DNA from: Bacillota bacterium
Lineage (GTDB): Bacteria; Bacillota; Clostridia; Lachnospirales; Lachnospiraceae
Assembly: GCA_023428655.1 (NCBI GenBank)
Contig: JAEYXC010000362.1
Coordinates: 1-11,912, forward strand
Direction: 5' to 3'
DNA length: 11,912 nucleotides
Shown here in pieces: positions 1 to 7,390 of this stretch. Each line of letters opens with the position of its first letter. Positions within the stretch are counted from its first letter, which is position 1. Below the pieces are notes generated by a model. It did no database searches, was not told the origin of the DNA, and saw only the letters and a program-made list of their open reading frames with translations. Position numbers and translations under genes: made by a program.

Positions 1-825
1 CTCCAGTCCGTCTGCCAGATCTCCTAATCCAACGGTATCTCTGATAAAGATAATATCATCCAGCTGCTTTGAGGCGGCCGTAACCGTCTTATTAATATTC
101 GCTGCTTCACAGTTAACCTGACGATTAATAGAATTACGCATCTCCTTCAGTATTCTGACATTTTCCAAATCCATTAAGGCGATATGTGCCTCCATAACAT
201 TTAATAGATCAACGATTTGAGAGCCTTCCTTAATATATACTACGTAATTTTTCTTACGTATTACTATCTTTGCATCGATTGAAAAGGTTTGTATCATATC
301 CCTTAATTGCTCTGCTTTATCAAGACTTGAGACGACAATCTCCAGATGATACGCCTTCTTCGGATCACTCATTGAACCTGAGGACAAAAAAGCTCCTCTG
401 ATAAATGCACGCTTACAACAAGCATTCTGTGTAATCAATTGACTTGCCAATCCAATTCGTTCACTATGGATATCCGCTGTTTCCGGCCAATCCTTCATGT
501 TACCGATTGGCAGCTTCGTCGCTTGAAGAATTCTGGTAACATCCTCACTATCACGTATCATAAGGGAATAGACACTACTCTTATTCAAGCTAGAATTAGT
601 TTTTACCGAAACATCATTATTTATATTAAAGGTTTTTCGGATTAAAGTAAAGTACTTTCTTGCAACAACCAGATTTTCCGTCTGCAATTTTAAGTAAATT
701 CTCTTTCCTGAACGGATAATATGACCTTCATAGGACAAAATCGCTGATAATTCAGCCAGTCTGCAGTGTCTGGCACTGCTGATCTGCATAGAAAGTTCTT
801 CCTTCACATCGCTTGAAAATGACAT
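1..825 (-). CDS. whiA: WhiA, DNA-binding regulator (3' end outside window)
   Basis: The frame from the ATG at 823-825 is open to the window edge and gives 275 residues without a stop. The N-terminus reads MSFSSDVKEELS, typical of WhiA. Further in, CCKRAFIRGAFLSSGSMSDP and KKAYHLEI match the LAGLIDADG-homing-endonuclease-like domain. The last part, with QVNCEAANINKTV and DDIIFIRDTVGLGDLADGLE, leads into the C-terminal helix-turn-helix, which is cut off. The family is usually about 315 residues, so roughly 40 are missing. WhiA regulates sporulation in actinomycetes; in Firmicutes it binds DNA and affects cell division and chromosome organisation. A GGAGG at 831-835 sets the start. The gene begins 16 bp after the rapZ stop, so the two are one operon. 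In Bacillus subtilis yvcK lies between rapZ (yvcJ) and whiA (yvcL); here it does not. The identity is secure. Confidence 0.95.
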   Translation of the reverse strand, partial: MSFSSDVKEELSMQISSARHCRLAELSAILSYEGHIIRSGKRIYLKLQTENLVVARKYFTLIRKTFNINNDVSVKTNSSLNKSSVYSLMIRDSEDVTRILQATKLPIGNMKDWPETADIHSERIGLASQLITQNACCKRAFIRGAFLSSGSMSDPKKAYHLEIVVSSLDKAEQLRDMIQTFSIDAKIVIRKKNYVVYIKEGSQIVDLLNVMEAHIALMDLENVRILKEMRNSINRQVNCEAANINKTVTAASKQLDDIIFIRDTVGLGDLADGLE

Positions 826-841
826 ATGAACCTCCGTCTAC

Positions 842-1696
842 TTAAACATGTTTATCAATATCCCTGTGTTCTATCTTTAAGCCATATTCGGTCCTGCCAA
901 ATATATCTCCCAATTCATTCACAAGGGTTACCGAACGGTGTTTGCCACCGGTGCAGCCAATGCTGATCACCAACTGATTTTTTCCCTCTTCCATATAATG
1001 AGGGATTAAAAACATCAACATGTCCTCTAATTTATTTAAAAATTGTTTGGCAGTCTCAGATTCCATTACATAGCTTTTTACCTCTGCCTCATTACCGGTT
1101 CGATTCTTTAATTCTGGTATATAAAAGGGATTCGGCAGAAATCTCACATCAAAAACCAAGTCGGAGTCTGTCGGAATACCATACTTAAAACCAAAGGATA
1201 GGATTGTTACCATGAAATTGCTGAAGGTCTGATCATCGAGATAGATTTTATTCAGCTGTGCCTTAAGCTCCCTTGTTAAAAGATGGCTGGTATCAATGAT
1301 AACATCCGCCTTCTTCCGTAGAAAAGCCAGTCTCTCCATCTCAAGGGCAATCCCCTTTTCCACCCGGTCCAAACCGGATAGCGGATGACTTCTTCTGGTT
1401 TCCTTATATCGTTTTACTAAAACCTCCGGCATACAATCCAAAAAGAGAATTTCATAGTGAAAACCTGTCCTTTTCATATCAATCAGAACAGAATCCAACT
1501 CCTTTAAGGCCTGACCGCTTCGAATATCAAGTCCCAAAGCAACCTTAGATTGGTTTCCCTGAAGAATGAGCCGGGCAAATTTCTTCACCAATGGAATCGG
1601 CAGATTATCCACGCAGAAATAACCTATATCCTCCAGCATTTTTAGAGCGGAGCTTTTACCGGCACCGGACATTCCGGTTATAATGACAAATCTCAT
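842..1696 (-). CDS. rapZ: RapZ/YvcJ family nucleotide-binding protein
   Basis: This 284-residue protein is full length for the family. The Walker A motif GMSGAGKS is at residues 8-15 and the family-specific VDNLP at 29-33. The C-terminal signature GCTGGKHRSV is at about 247-256. RapZ proteins bind and hydrolyse ATP/GTP. In Escherichia coli RapZ senses glucosamine-6-phosphate and directs decay of the GlmZ small RNA; in B. subtilis YvcJ is linked to competence. The small-RNA role should not be assumed in Firmicutes. The ATG at 1696 follows AGGAGAAGG. The gene lies 14 bp after murB and 16 bp before whiA, so it is the middle gene of a tight operon. Being next to a cell-wall precursor enzyme fits a link to amino-sugar supply, but that is inference. 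Confidence 0.95.
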   Translation of the reverse strand: MRFVIITGMSGAGKSSALKMLEDIGYFCVDNLPIPLVKKFARLILQGNQSKVALGLDIRSGQALKELDSVLIDMKRTGFHYEILFLDCMPEVLVKRYKETRRSHPLSGLDRVEKGIALEMERLAFLRKKADVIIDTSHLLTRELKAQLNKIYLDDQTFSNFMVTILSFGFKYGIPTDSDLVFDVRFLPNPFYIPELKNRTGNEAEVKSYVMESETAKQFLNKLEDMLMFLIPHYMEEGKNQLVISIGCTGGKHRSVTLVNELGDIFGRTEYGLKIEHRDIDKHV

Positions 1697-1710
1697 ATAC
1701 CTTCTCCTAA

Positions 1711-2643
1711 TTAAAGCTTCAAACCTTCACCAAGAAATTTGACCTCCGGTTCTAACCTTACACCATATTTTTCTTCCACAATCCGTATCACATCACGAAT
1801 AAGAGAAAGAAATTCCTCTGCTGTTGCATGATCCTTATTAATTAAAAAACCGCAGTGCTTCTCTGATACCGCAGCTCCCCCCACCTGATAGCCTCGTAGT
1901 CCGGCATCATTAATCAGCTTACCTGCAAAATAACCCTCCGGTCTTTTAAAGGTACTTCCTGCACTGAATTTATCCAACGGCTGCTTATCACGTCTTTGAG
2001 CATTCAGCTCATTCATCTTCTTCCGGATGAGATGCTCCTCTCCCTTGGATAGCTTGATATCTGCATCCAGAAGGATATAATTCTCCTTCTGCAATATACT
2101 GGTACGATATCCCAGCTTCAGATCCTGGGCCGATAAAGTTCTAATGTTACCTTCGGTATCCATAACCCTGGCTGCAATAAGGCATTGCCTCATCTCACCA
2201 TCATAGGCACCGGCATTCATCGTTACGGCACCACCCAGTGTTCCGGGAATTCCGGAAGCAAATTCGAAGCCGGTCAGGCTATTCTCCGCCGCAATGTTCG
2301 CCAGTCTTGATAAAAGAATACCGGCCTGTGCCGTGATAATTCCCTCTTCCTTTATCTCTGCCCCTTGGAACTCGTCACCCAACTGAAGAACAACACCTCG
2401 GTAACCCAGATCAGAAACCAGTAAGTTACTTCCGTTCCCCATAATAAAGTAGGGCATGTTCTCACTTTTGCATAGGTTAACGATCGCTTTTACTTCTTCC
2501 ACATCCGTTGGTGTTATAAAATAGTCCGCCTTTCCTCCGATATGCAAAGAGGTATGGTTTTCCATCGGTTCATCCCGTCGAATATGCTCCTGAGGCGCGT
2601 TAAGTATTAACTTACGATAAAATAAATCCTCCAATGAGTCCAC
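1711..2643 (-). CDS. murB: UDP-N-acetylenolpyruvoylglucosamine reductase MurB
   Basis: The 310-residue FAD enzyme reduces UDP-GlcNAc-enolpyruvate to UDP-MurNAc with NADPH, the second committed step of peptidoglycan precursor synthesis in the cytoplasm. The FAD-binding region includes HTSLHIGGKADYF (30-42), GNGSNLLVSD (69-78) and SGIPGTLGGAVTMNAGAYDG (130-149). The C-terminal domain has AGSTFKRP with the proton-donor serine at about 230 and LEPE with the glutamate at about 300. Arg180 in LGYRTS matches the conserved substrate-site arginine. The start is GTG (2641-2643), with only a weak AAGTAGG-like site before it. The first ATG inside the frame (residue 27) would remove the N-terminal helix usual in the family, so GTG is preferred. 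A 196-bp gap with strong secondary structure separates it from the glucokinase upstream. Confidence 0.96.
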   Translation of the reverse strand: MDSLEDLFYRKLILNAPQEHIRRDEPMENHTSLHIGGKADYFITPTDVEEVKAIVNLCKSENMPYFIMGNGSNLLVSDLGYRGVVLQLGDEFQGAEIKEEGIITAQAGILLSRLANIAAENSLTGFEFASGIPGTLGGAVTMNAGAYDGEMRQCLIAARVMDTEGNIRTLSAQDLKLGYRTSILQKENYILLDADIKLSKGEEHLIRKKMNELNAQRRDKQPLDKFSAGSTFKRPEGYFAGKLINDAGLRGYQVGGAAVSEKHCGFLINKDHATAEEFLSLIRDVIRIVEEKYGVRLEPEVKFLGEGLKL

Positions 2644-2683
2644 CTACTTCATATATTATACTTTCAATCACTATTACCGATCG

Positions 2684-2758
2684 GCATCATGGATGCACCA
2701 CCGTCTTCGGGAGGGACAGAAGCGGATCACGCTTCACAAGCGTTATTGCTCTTCCCTC
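2684..2758 (-). promoter_or_regulatory. Structured leader upstream of murB
   Basis: Read on the minus strand toward murB there are three successive stems. First, GAGGGA (2753-2758) pairs with TCCCTC (2711-2716) and encloses a second hairpin, ACGCTT-GTG-AAGCGT, with partial pairing between them. Second is CCG-AAGA-CGG (2701-2710). Third is GCATC-CAT-GATGC (2684-2696). A run of seven T lies just before the first stem. The element starts about 115 bp before the murB start and ends about 40 bp before it. I do not recognise a known riboswitch or T-box consensus. It may be a cis-acting RNA or the scar of an extragenic repeat. Confidence 0.35.
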
Positions 2759-2792
2759 GTAAAAAAATTATCTCTTCACACTACCTAAGTTT

Positions 2793-2823
2793 ATGCACCG
2801 GAATGAAAGCTATTCCGGTGCAT
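2793..2823 (-). terminator. Perfect hairpin after glucokinase gene
   Basis: A perfect 12-bp inverted repeat, ATGCACCGGAAT / ATTCCGGTGCAT with a 7-nt loop, lies 16 bp after the glucokinase stop. No U-run follows directly in the direction of transcription; a run of seven T comes only about 25 bp later. It is therefore a probable 3' stem or weak terminator rather than a textbook one. Confidence 0.4.
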
Positions 2824-2839
2824 ATGTATTTTATCCGCT

Positions 2840-3778
2840 CTATTCTATGATAAGCTTTGCTGCTCCATAAATTCCTGCATCATTACCAAGGGTAGCCAGC
2901 TTGAATTCCTTATCCTTTAGAGAGTCAATCACGTATTGAGTATAATGCTTCTTTACTGTCTCTGTAATAATCTCTCCGGCCTTGGATACTCCTCCGCCGA
3001 TTACAAAGGCTTCCGGATCGACAACCTGTGCAATATGAGCCATGGCAAGTCCAAGATAATAACAGGCCTTATCCACAACCGCCAATGCCAACGTATCCCC
3101 GTCCTTGGCATGATCAAATACCATCTTCGCACTGATCTCTTCTTTCCCACGAAGGGTTGAGGGCTTATCTGATTCTGCTAAAAATTGCTTTGCTAATCGC
3201 ACAATTCCGGTTGCGGAAGCATATTGCTCAAGGCAACCCTTCTTTTTGCAGCCACAGCTGCTTGACTCATGATCATTTACATGAATATGACCAATCTCAC
3301 CCGCTGCTCCATTGCTACCGGACAAAATATGACCATTGAGTATAATACCGCCGCCAACACCGGTTCCAAGGGTTGCGAGCACAAGACTATTATAACCTCT
3401 GCCTCCGCCCATCCAAAATTCGCCCATTGCGGCAACATTAGCGTCATTCCCTGCCTTAACCTTAAGGCCGGTCATCTCGGACATTTCCTTCTCAATATTA
3501 AAGTTAGCTAATCCTAAATTAGCCAGCATAAGTACCTGTCCATCATCGGTTACCGGTCCGGGAATACCAACACCTACACCGATTACACTCTCTTTCGGAA
3601 GCTTCAATTCAGCAATCTTATCCTTTATGAACTTTGCTACGTCGCGTAAGATATCCTTACCATCCTCCGTTCTCTGTGTGGAAAAATCCCACTTATGAAG
3701 AAGCTCTCCCGATCGATTAAATAAACCTGCCTTTACCGCAGTACCCCCAATATCAATTCCAAAACATACTTGATCCAT
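2840..3778 (-). CDS. glcK: ROK-family glucokinase
   Basis: The 312-residue cytoplasmic sugar kinase most likely phosphorylates glucose with ATP to glucose-6-phosphate. The phosphate-binding motif DIGGTAVKAG is at 9-18. GNDANVAA at 110-117 holds the catalytic Asp112. ATLGTGVGGGII, at 135-146, is the second phosphate loop. EIGHI (161-165) with CGCKKKGC (Cys175, 177, 182) forms the ROK zinc site and signature. There is no N-terminal helix-turn-helix, so it is a kinase and not a ROK repressor. Exact sugar specificity (glucose versus N-acetylmannosamine or others) cannot be proved from motifs, though length and architecture fit GlcK. The ATG at 3778 is preceded by AAGGGA very close to the start and by AAAGG further up. 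It sits 111 bp after hprK, so both carbon-control genes are neighbours. Confidence 0.9.
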   Translation of the reverse strand: MDQVCFGIDIGGTAVKAGLFNRSGELLHKWDFSTQRTEDGKDILRDVAKFIKDKIAELKLPKESVIGVGVGIPGPVTDDGQVLMLANLGLANFNIEKEMSEMTGLKVKAGNDANVAAMGEFWMGGGRGYNSLVLATLGTGVGGGIILNGHILSGSNGAAGEIGHIHVNDHESSSCGCKKKGCLEQYASATGIVRLAKQFLAESDKPSTLRGKEEISAKMVFDHAKDGDTLALAVVDKACYYLGLAMAHIAQVVDPEAFVIGGGVSKAGEIITETVKKHYTQYVIDSLKDKEFKLATLGNDAGIYGAAKLIIE

Positions 3779-3847
3779 TCCCTTATCTACCTTTCTGCCT
3801 TATAATTTATTAGCCTAAGCCTCATCTATTTTTTTGTTAAAATTTAA

Positions 3848-3873
3848 GGTTTCTACCGAAGCATAGAAATACC
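3848..3873 (-). terminator. Weak hairpin after hprK
   Basis: On the minus strand GGTATTTCTA and TAGAAACC form a stem of about 8 bp with one bulged base and an 8-nt loop. It is followed by the AT-rich TTAAATTTTAAC. It starts 17 bp after the hprK stop. The stem is AU-rich and the T-tract is interrupted, so it could be a leaky terminator in an operon running on into the glucokinase gene. Confidence 0.3.
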
Positions 3874-3889
3874 AGCTAAGCTTCCGGCT

Positions 3890-4819
3890 TTAATTATCCG
3901 TCTTCTTAAGACTGTTCGTTACTCGGTTATAAAGCTCCTGTGCCGCATTATAGCCCATCTTCTTCTGACGATAATTAACCGCTGCGGACTCACAGATAAT
4001 CGCAAGATTTCTACCCGGTCGGATCGGGATCGAATGACAGGGCACCTTATTCCCTAAGAACTCGATATAGGTCTCCTCCAAGCCTAGGCGATCATAATGC
4101 TTATCCTTATTCCATTCCTCTAATTTAATCACAAGATCAATGGCTTGGGTATTCTTAACGCTTTCCACACCGAACAAGGTCTTAACGTCAATAATTCCAA
4201 TACCTCGAAGCTCAATAAAATGTCTTGTGATATCCGGTGATGTTCCGATCAAGGTCTCATCGCTTACCTTCTTAATCTCGACAACATCATCGGTAACAAG
4301 GCGATGTCCTCTCTTAATCAACTCCAACGCAGCCTCGCTCTTACCAATACCGCTTTCACCCATAATCAGGATGCCTTCCCCATATACATCTACGAGTCCG
4401 CCATGAATGGTAATGCGGGGGGCCAGCTCCACATTCAGCCAGCGAATAACCTCTGCCATAAAGGCGGAGGTGGTTTTGGAGGTACGAAGAATCGGAACGC
4501 CTCTCTCATTTGCTAAATGAATAAATTTTTCACTAACCTCTAGATTCCTGCTAAAAACAATGCAAGGAACATGATAATCCATTAACTTACTTAAGATCAA
4601 CAGACGCTGATCCTTATCCATCTGTTGCATGTAAGCCATCTCAACATGTCCGATAACCTGGACACGCTCTGAATCAAAATGATCAAAGAAGCCGGCCAGC
4701 TGAAGTGCCGGACGGTTTACATCAGGCTGGGAAATCTTAATACTGTTAATGTCGATGTCCGGAGTGCAATTCTCCAAGTTCATTTTTTCAATCAGACGAA
4801 CCAGTTCAACTGTATACAT
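3890..4819 (-). CDS. hprK: HPr kinase/phosphorylase
   Basis: HprK phosphorylates Ser46 of the phosphotransferase-system protein HPr and removes the phosphate again. It thereby sets carbon catabolite repression through CcpA in Firmicutes. From the preferred start the protein is 309 residues, the family norm. The Walker A motif GESGIGKS is at about 154-161, His139 lies in HGGLVDVYGEG, and the acidic pair VTDDVVEI is at about 175-182. The HprK signature SPDITRHFIELRGIGIIDV follows. An upstream in-frame ATG at 4831 would add four residues, but GGAGG lies inside those codons and is placed 5 nt before the ATG at 4817-4819, so I chose the inner one. The gene follows uvrC after 486 bp containing a repeat array, and should have its own promoter there. 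A 7-bp inverted repeat precedes the ribosome binding site. Confidence 0.95.
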   Translation of the reverse strand: MYTVELVRLIEKMNLENCTPDIDINSIKISQPDVNRPALQLAGFFDHFDSERVQVIGHVEMAYMQQMDKDQRLLILSKLMDYHVPCIVFSRNLEVSEKFIHLANERGVPILRTSKTTSAFMAEVIRWLNVELAPRITIHGGLVDVYGEGILIMGESGIGKSEAALELIKRGHRLVTDDVVEIKKVSDETLIGTSPDITRHFIELRGIGIIDVKTLFGVESVKNTQAIDLVIKLEEWNKDKHYDRLGLEETYIEFLGNKVPCHSIPIRPGRNLAIICESAAVNYRQKKMGYNAAQELYNRVTNSLKKTDN

Positions 4820-4832
4820 CAGTACCTCCATC

Positions 4833-4850
4833 TACAGACGCCTGTCTGTA
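4833..4850 (-). promoter_or_regulatory. Inverted repeat at the 5' end of hprK
   Basis: TACAGAC-GCCT-GTCTGTA is a perfect 7-bp inverted repeat with a 4-nt spacer, placed 5-22 bp upstream of the hprK ribosome binding site. TATAAT-like hexamers (minus strand, 4850-4855 and 4855-4860) abut it, though no convincing -35 box accompanies them. It could be an operator at the start of transcription or a hairpin in the mRNA leader. Confidence 0.35.
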
Positions 4851-4927
4851 TTATATTATATATTTATACCTAACTTGTATCTCATATTAAATAAGTGACC
4901 CTATTATTAATATCGGTTTTTAAATTT

Positions 4928-5034
4928 TTCATCATAAGCAGATTAGTAGCTCGATTTTATCTCGCTACGTTGCACTTATCTGACCAGGATTAAGTGTTCT
5001 TGCATGCAAGCATGCAGAACACTGCGGCTCCTCT
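4928..5034. repeat. 107-bp tandem repeat, copy 1
   Basis: First of three head-to-tail copies with an exact 107-bp period. It runs from TTCATCATAAGCAGATTAG to the TTCATC that opens the next copy. Within it are GTAGC/GCTAC around a GAT-TTT-ATC core, a CACTTA/TAAGTG pair, and the AGTGTTC/GAACACT stem (4993-4999 with 5017-5023) around CTTGCATGCAAG. It differs from copy 2 at only a few positions. The outer closing sequence CTAATCT has become CTCCTCT, so this copy seems the most eroded at that end. Confidence 0.93.
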
Positions 5035-5141
5035 TTCATCATAAGCAGATTAGTAGCTCGATTTCATCTCGCTACATTGCACTTATCTGACCAGGATTAA
5101 GTGTTCTTGCATGCAAGCATGCAGAACACTGTGGCTAATCT
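5035..5141. repeat. 107-bp tandem repeat, copy 2
   Basis: Second copy, almost identical to copy 1; differences include TTTTATC versus TTTCATC and CTACGT versus CTACAT. It ends in GTGGCTAATCT, so the GATTAG/CTAATC closing pair is still possible here. The AGTGTTC/GAACACT stem is at 5100-5106 and 5124-5130. No open reading frame of note crosses it. Confidence 0.93.
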
Positions 5142-5265
5142 TTCATCATAAGCAGATTAGTAGCTCGATTTCATCTCGCTACGTTGCACTTATCCAAGCA
5201 GAAGAAAGTATTCTCGCATGCGAGCATGCAGAATACTTTCTTCTGCTTGGACTAATCTGCTTATG
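5142..5265. repeat. 107-bp repeat, copy 3 with complete palindromic end
   Basis: The third copy keeps register for the first 107 bp but has a different long arm. CCAAGCAGAAGAAAGTATTC (5194-5213) is perfectly complementary to 5231-5250, a 20-bp stem. The whole copy is closed by a 14-bp inverted repeat, CATAAGCAGATTAG (5147-5160) with CTAATCTGCTTATG (5252-5265). Copies 1 and 2 keep only the left half of this outer repeat. That makes copy 3 look like the complete element. It ends 40 bp before the uvrC stop and has no T-run on either side, so it is not a standard terminator. Confidence 0.9.
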
Positions 5266-5305
5266 CGATATTTTATCACATTATTGATTGAACTGTAAAC
5301 GTTAA

Positions 5306-7174
5306 TTAAGTCTGGGGCTTATGAAAAAATTCATAGACTCGTTCTGCTGCCTGTCGGTTCATGGCCGGCACCTTCATAATTTCTTCAATCTCAGCCTCCT
5401 GAATCGCCTCAAGGGACTGAAAATATTTCATTAAGGCACGTCTTCTGGTGGGCCCAATACCACTAATGTCATCCAATATGGATTTCACTTGAGTCTTGCT
5501 GCGCAAGGCTCTGTGGTATTCGATTGCAAAGCGGTGAGTCTCGTCCTGAATGCGCGTAATCAGCTTGAACAGCTCACTGCTCTTATCAATGGGTAACTCC
5601 CGATTATTGTAGTATAGCCCTCTGGTGTGATGATTATCATCCTTTACCATACCACACACTGCAATATCCAGCTTTAGCTCCGACAAGACACGAAGTGCCA
5701 CTCCTACCTGACCCTTACCACCATCCATTAAAATCAAGTCCGGATAACGGGTAAAGCTGCCCAGGGATTCATCCATCTGCTTCTCCCTCAGCTGCTCCTG
5801 CTCCCGTATACCGTGAGTAAAGCGTCTGGTCAGCACCTCATACATGGATGCATAGTCATCGGGTCCTTGAATGGTCCGTATCTTAAACTTTCGATAATCG
5901 GCCTTCTTCGGCTTCCCCTTCTCATAAACCACCATGGAACCAACGGATTCAAAGCCCGAGGTATTGGAAATATCAAAGGATTCGATACGTTCCACCAAGG
6001 GCAAATCTAGATATGCTGCCAGCTCCTTTAAGGCTCCGACTGTCCTGGCTTCTTCTCTCTTAATCTTCTCAAGATCCTGATGTAATACAAGCTCAGCGTT
6101 TTTTCTGGCTAGCTCCACCAACTTCTCCTTATCCCCCTTTTGCGGAACCTTAAGATAGACCTTCTGTCCGCGTTTTACTGAGAGCCATTCGGTTATCAGC
6201 TCCTCCTCTTCTGTTCCGGTTCCAAGAAATATCTCTTTGGGTATATAGGGAGTTCCGGCATAAAACTGCTTCAAAAAGCTAGCCATAATATCGCCGTCCT
6301 CCTCATCCTGGACGCCTGAAAGATGAAAATTATCTCTTCCAATCAACTTTCCACTTCGGATAAAGAAGGTCTGTACCACAGCCTCATCCTTGTCTCTGGC
6401 AAATGCAACAATATCCCGATCCACCTGATCCGTATTTGTTATCTTCTGCCGGTTGGCGATCTGCCTAACGCTGCCTAACAGATCACGGTATTCTGCTGCC
6501 TTCTCAAATTCCAGCTCCTCAGAAGCAGCTGCCATCTTATCCTCGAGTAGCTTACCTACTCTGGCATAATTGCCATTTAGAAATTCTATTACCTCATTAA
6601 TGTTGGCTTTATATTCCTCCTCGCTGATATATCCCTGACAGGGAGCATCACATTGTCCCATATGATAATAAAGACACGGTCTCTCCTTACCGATATCCCT
6701 GGGTAAAACTCGGTTGCAGGTTCTGATCTTATAGATACGGCGCAGAAGCTCCAATGTATCCTTTACCGCATTCACACTGGTATAGGGGCCAAAATATTTG
6801 GCCTTATCCTTCTTCATCTCCCGGCTGATCGATACCTTAGGATAAGCCTCATTGGTGGTCACCCTGATATAGGGATAGGTCTTATCGTCCTTCAGCATGG
6901 TATTATATTTTGGCATGTGCTCCTTAATCAGGTTACACTCCAGCACCAAGGCCTCTAGCTCCGAATCCGTAATAATATATTCAAAATGGTCAATCCGCTC
7001 GACCATCTGTCTTATCTTCTCCGTATGATTACGGCTATTCTGAAAATAGGAACGTACTCGATTCTTAAGGATAATCGCTTTACCCACATAGATAATATTA
7101 TCCTTATTATCCCTCATGATATAGACACCGGGCTTTGCCGGTAATTTCTTCAGCTCTTCCTCTATATTAAACAT
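5306..7174 (-). CDS. uvrC: UvrABC excinuclease subunit C
   Basis: UvrC makes both incisions around DNA lesions during nucleotide excision repair with UvrA and UvrB. The 622-residue product is full length. It begins with the GIY-YIG domain (KPGVYIMRDNKDNIIYVGKA), which makes the 3' cut. Next comes the cysteine-containing region CLYYHMGQCDAPCQGY, then the UVR motif (LEFEKAAEYRDLL) that contacts UvrB. The RNase H-like endonuclease domain has FDISNTSG, LILMDGGKGQ and DETHRFAIEYHR, making the 5' cut. Tandem helix-hairpin-helix motifs follow (ISGIGPTRRRALMKYF and VPAMNRQAAERVYEF). The frame extends 21 codons further up (to 7237), but MFNIEEELKKLPAKPGVY is the family's usual N-terminus and a GGAG lies just before the ATG at 7172-7174, so that start is chosen. 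Confidence 0.96.
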   Translation of the reverse strand: MFNIEEELKKLPAKPGVYIMRDNKDNIIYVGKAIILKNRVRSYFQNSRNHTEKIRQMVERIDHFEYIITDSELEALVLECNLIKEHMPKYNTMLKDDKTYPYIRVTTNEAYPKVSISREMKKDKAKYFGPYTSVNAVKDTLELLRRIYKIRTCNRVLPRDIGKERPCLYYHMGQCDAPCQGYISEEEYKANINEVIEFLNGNYARVGKLLEDKMAAASEELEFEKAAEYRDLLGSVRQIANRQKITNTDQVDRDIVAFARDKDEAVVQTFFIRSGKLIGRDNFHLSGVQDEEDGDIMASFLKQFYAGTPYIPKEIFLGTGTEEEELITEWLSVKRGQKVYLKVPQKGDKEKLVELARKNAELVLHQDLEKIKREEARTVGALKELAAYLDLPLVERIESFDISNTSGFESVGSMVVYEKGKPKKADYRKFKIRTIQGPDDYASMYEVLTRRFTHGIREQEQLREKQMDESLGSFTRYPDLILMDGGKGQVGVALRVLSELKLDIAVCGMVKDDNHHTRGLYYNNRELPIDKSSELFKLITRIQDETHRFAIEYHRALRSKTQVKSILDDISGIGPTRRRALMKYFQSLEAIQEAEIEEIMKVPAMNRQAAERVYEFFHKPQT

Positions 7175-7281
7175 AAAATCTCCATTCCAACTATACTCCC
7201 TATACAAGATAAATTGATAAACCAAGTCACTTGTCATGAATTAAGTATCCGTATCGAATATGTGTTTCTGTTTTCACATTG

Positions 7282-7310
7282 ATTATAGCATGTTTTTGTA
7301 TTTGAGACAA
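7282..7310 (-). promoter_or_regulatory. Sigma-A-type promoter for uvrC
   Basis: On the minus strand TTGTCT (7305-7310) and a perfect TATAAT (7282-7287) are 17 bp apart. The -10 box lies about 108 bp before the chosen uvrC start. It falls after the terminator of the two-component operon, so uvrC is an independent transcription unit. Confidence 0.75.
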
Positions 7311-7390
7311 TTTGAAATATCATGATGGCATCTTGAGATATGAAAATACATAGCATGAGCTTGGACAGCATAAATAAGAAAAGAGAAAAG

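Noticed and set aside
439..645. Plus-strand ORF inside whiA
   Set aside because: The minus frame across the same bases is an uninterrupted WhiA sequence with recognisable motifs; the plus ORF is a shadow.
2655..2660. TATAAT just upstream of the murB GTG start
   Set aside because: No -35 box lies at 16-18 bp, and it would leave almost no leader before the start codon.
4928..5265. CRISPR array
   Set aside because: Whole 107-bp units repeat with almost no variable part; there are no 28-37 bp repeats with unique spacers and no cas genes nearby.
5290..5308. CcpA cre-like sequence TGTAAACGTTAATT at the end of uvrC
   Set aside because: It matches only the left half of the cre consensus and lies at the uvrC stop, far from any visible promoter.
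7175..7237. Extended N-terminus of UvrC
   Set aside because: The extra 21 residues do not resemble the UvrC N-terminus, and a GGAG site is correctly placed for the inner ATG.
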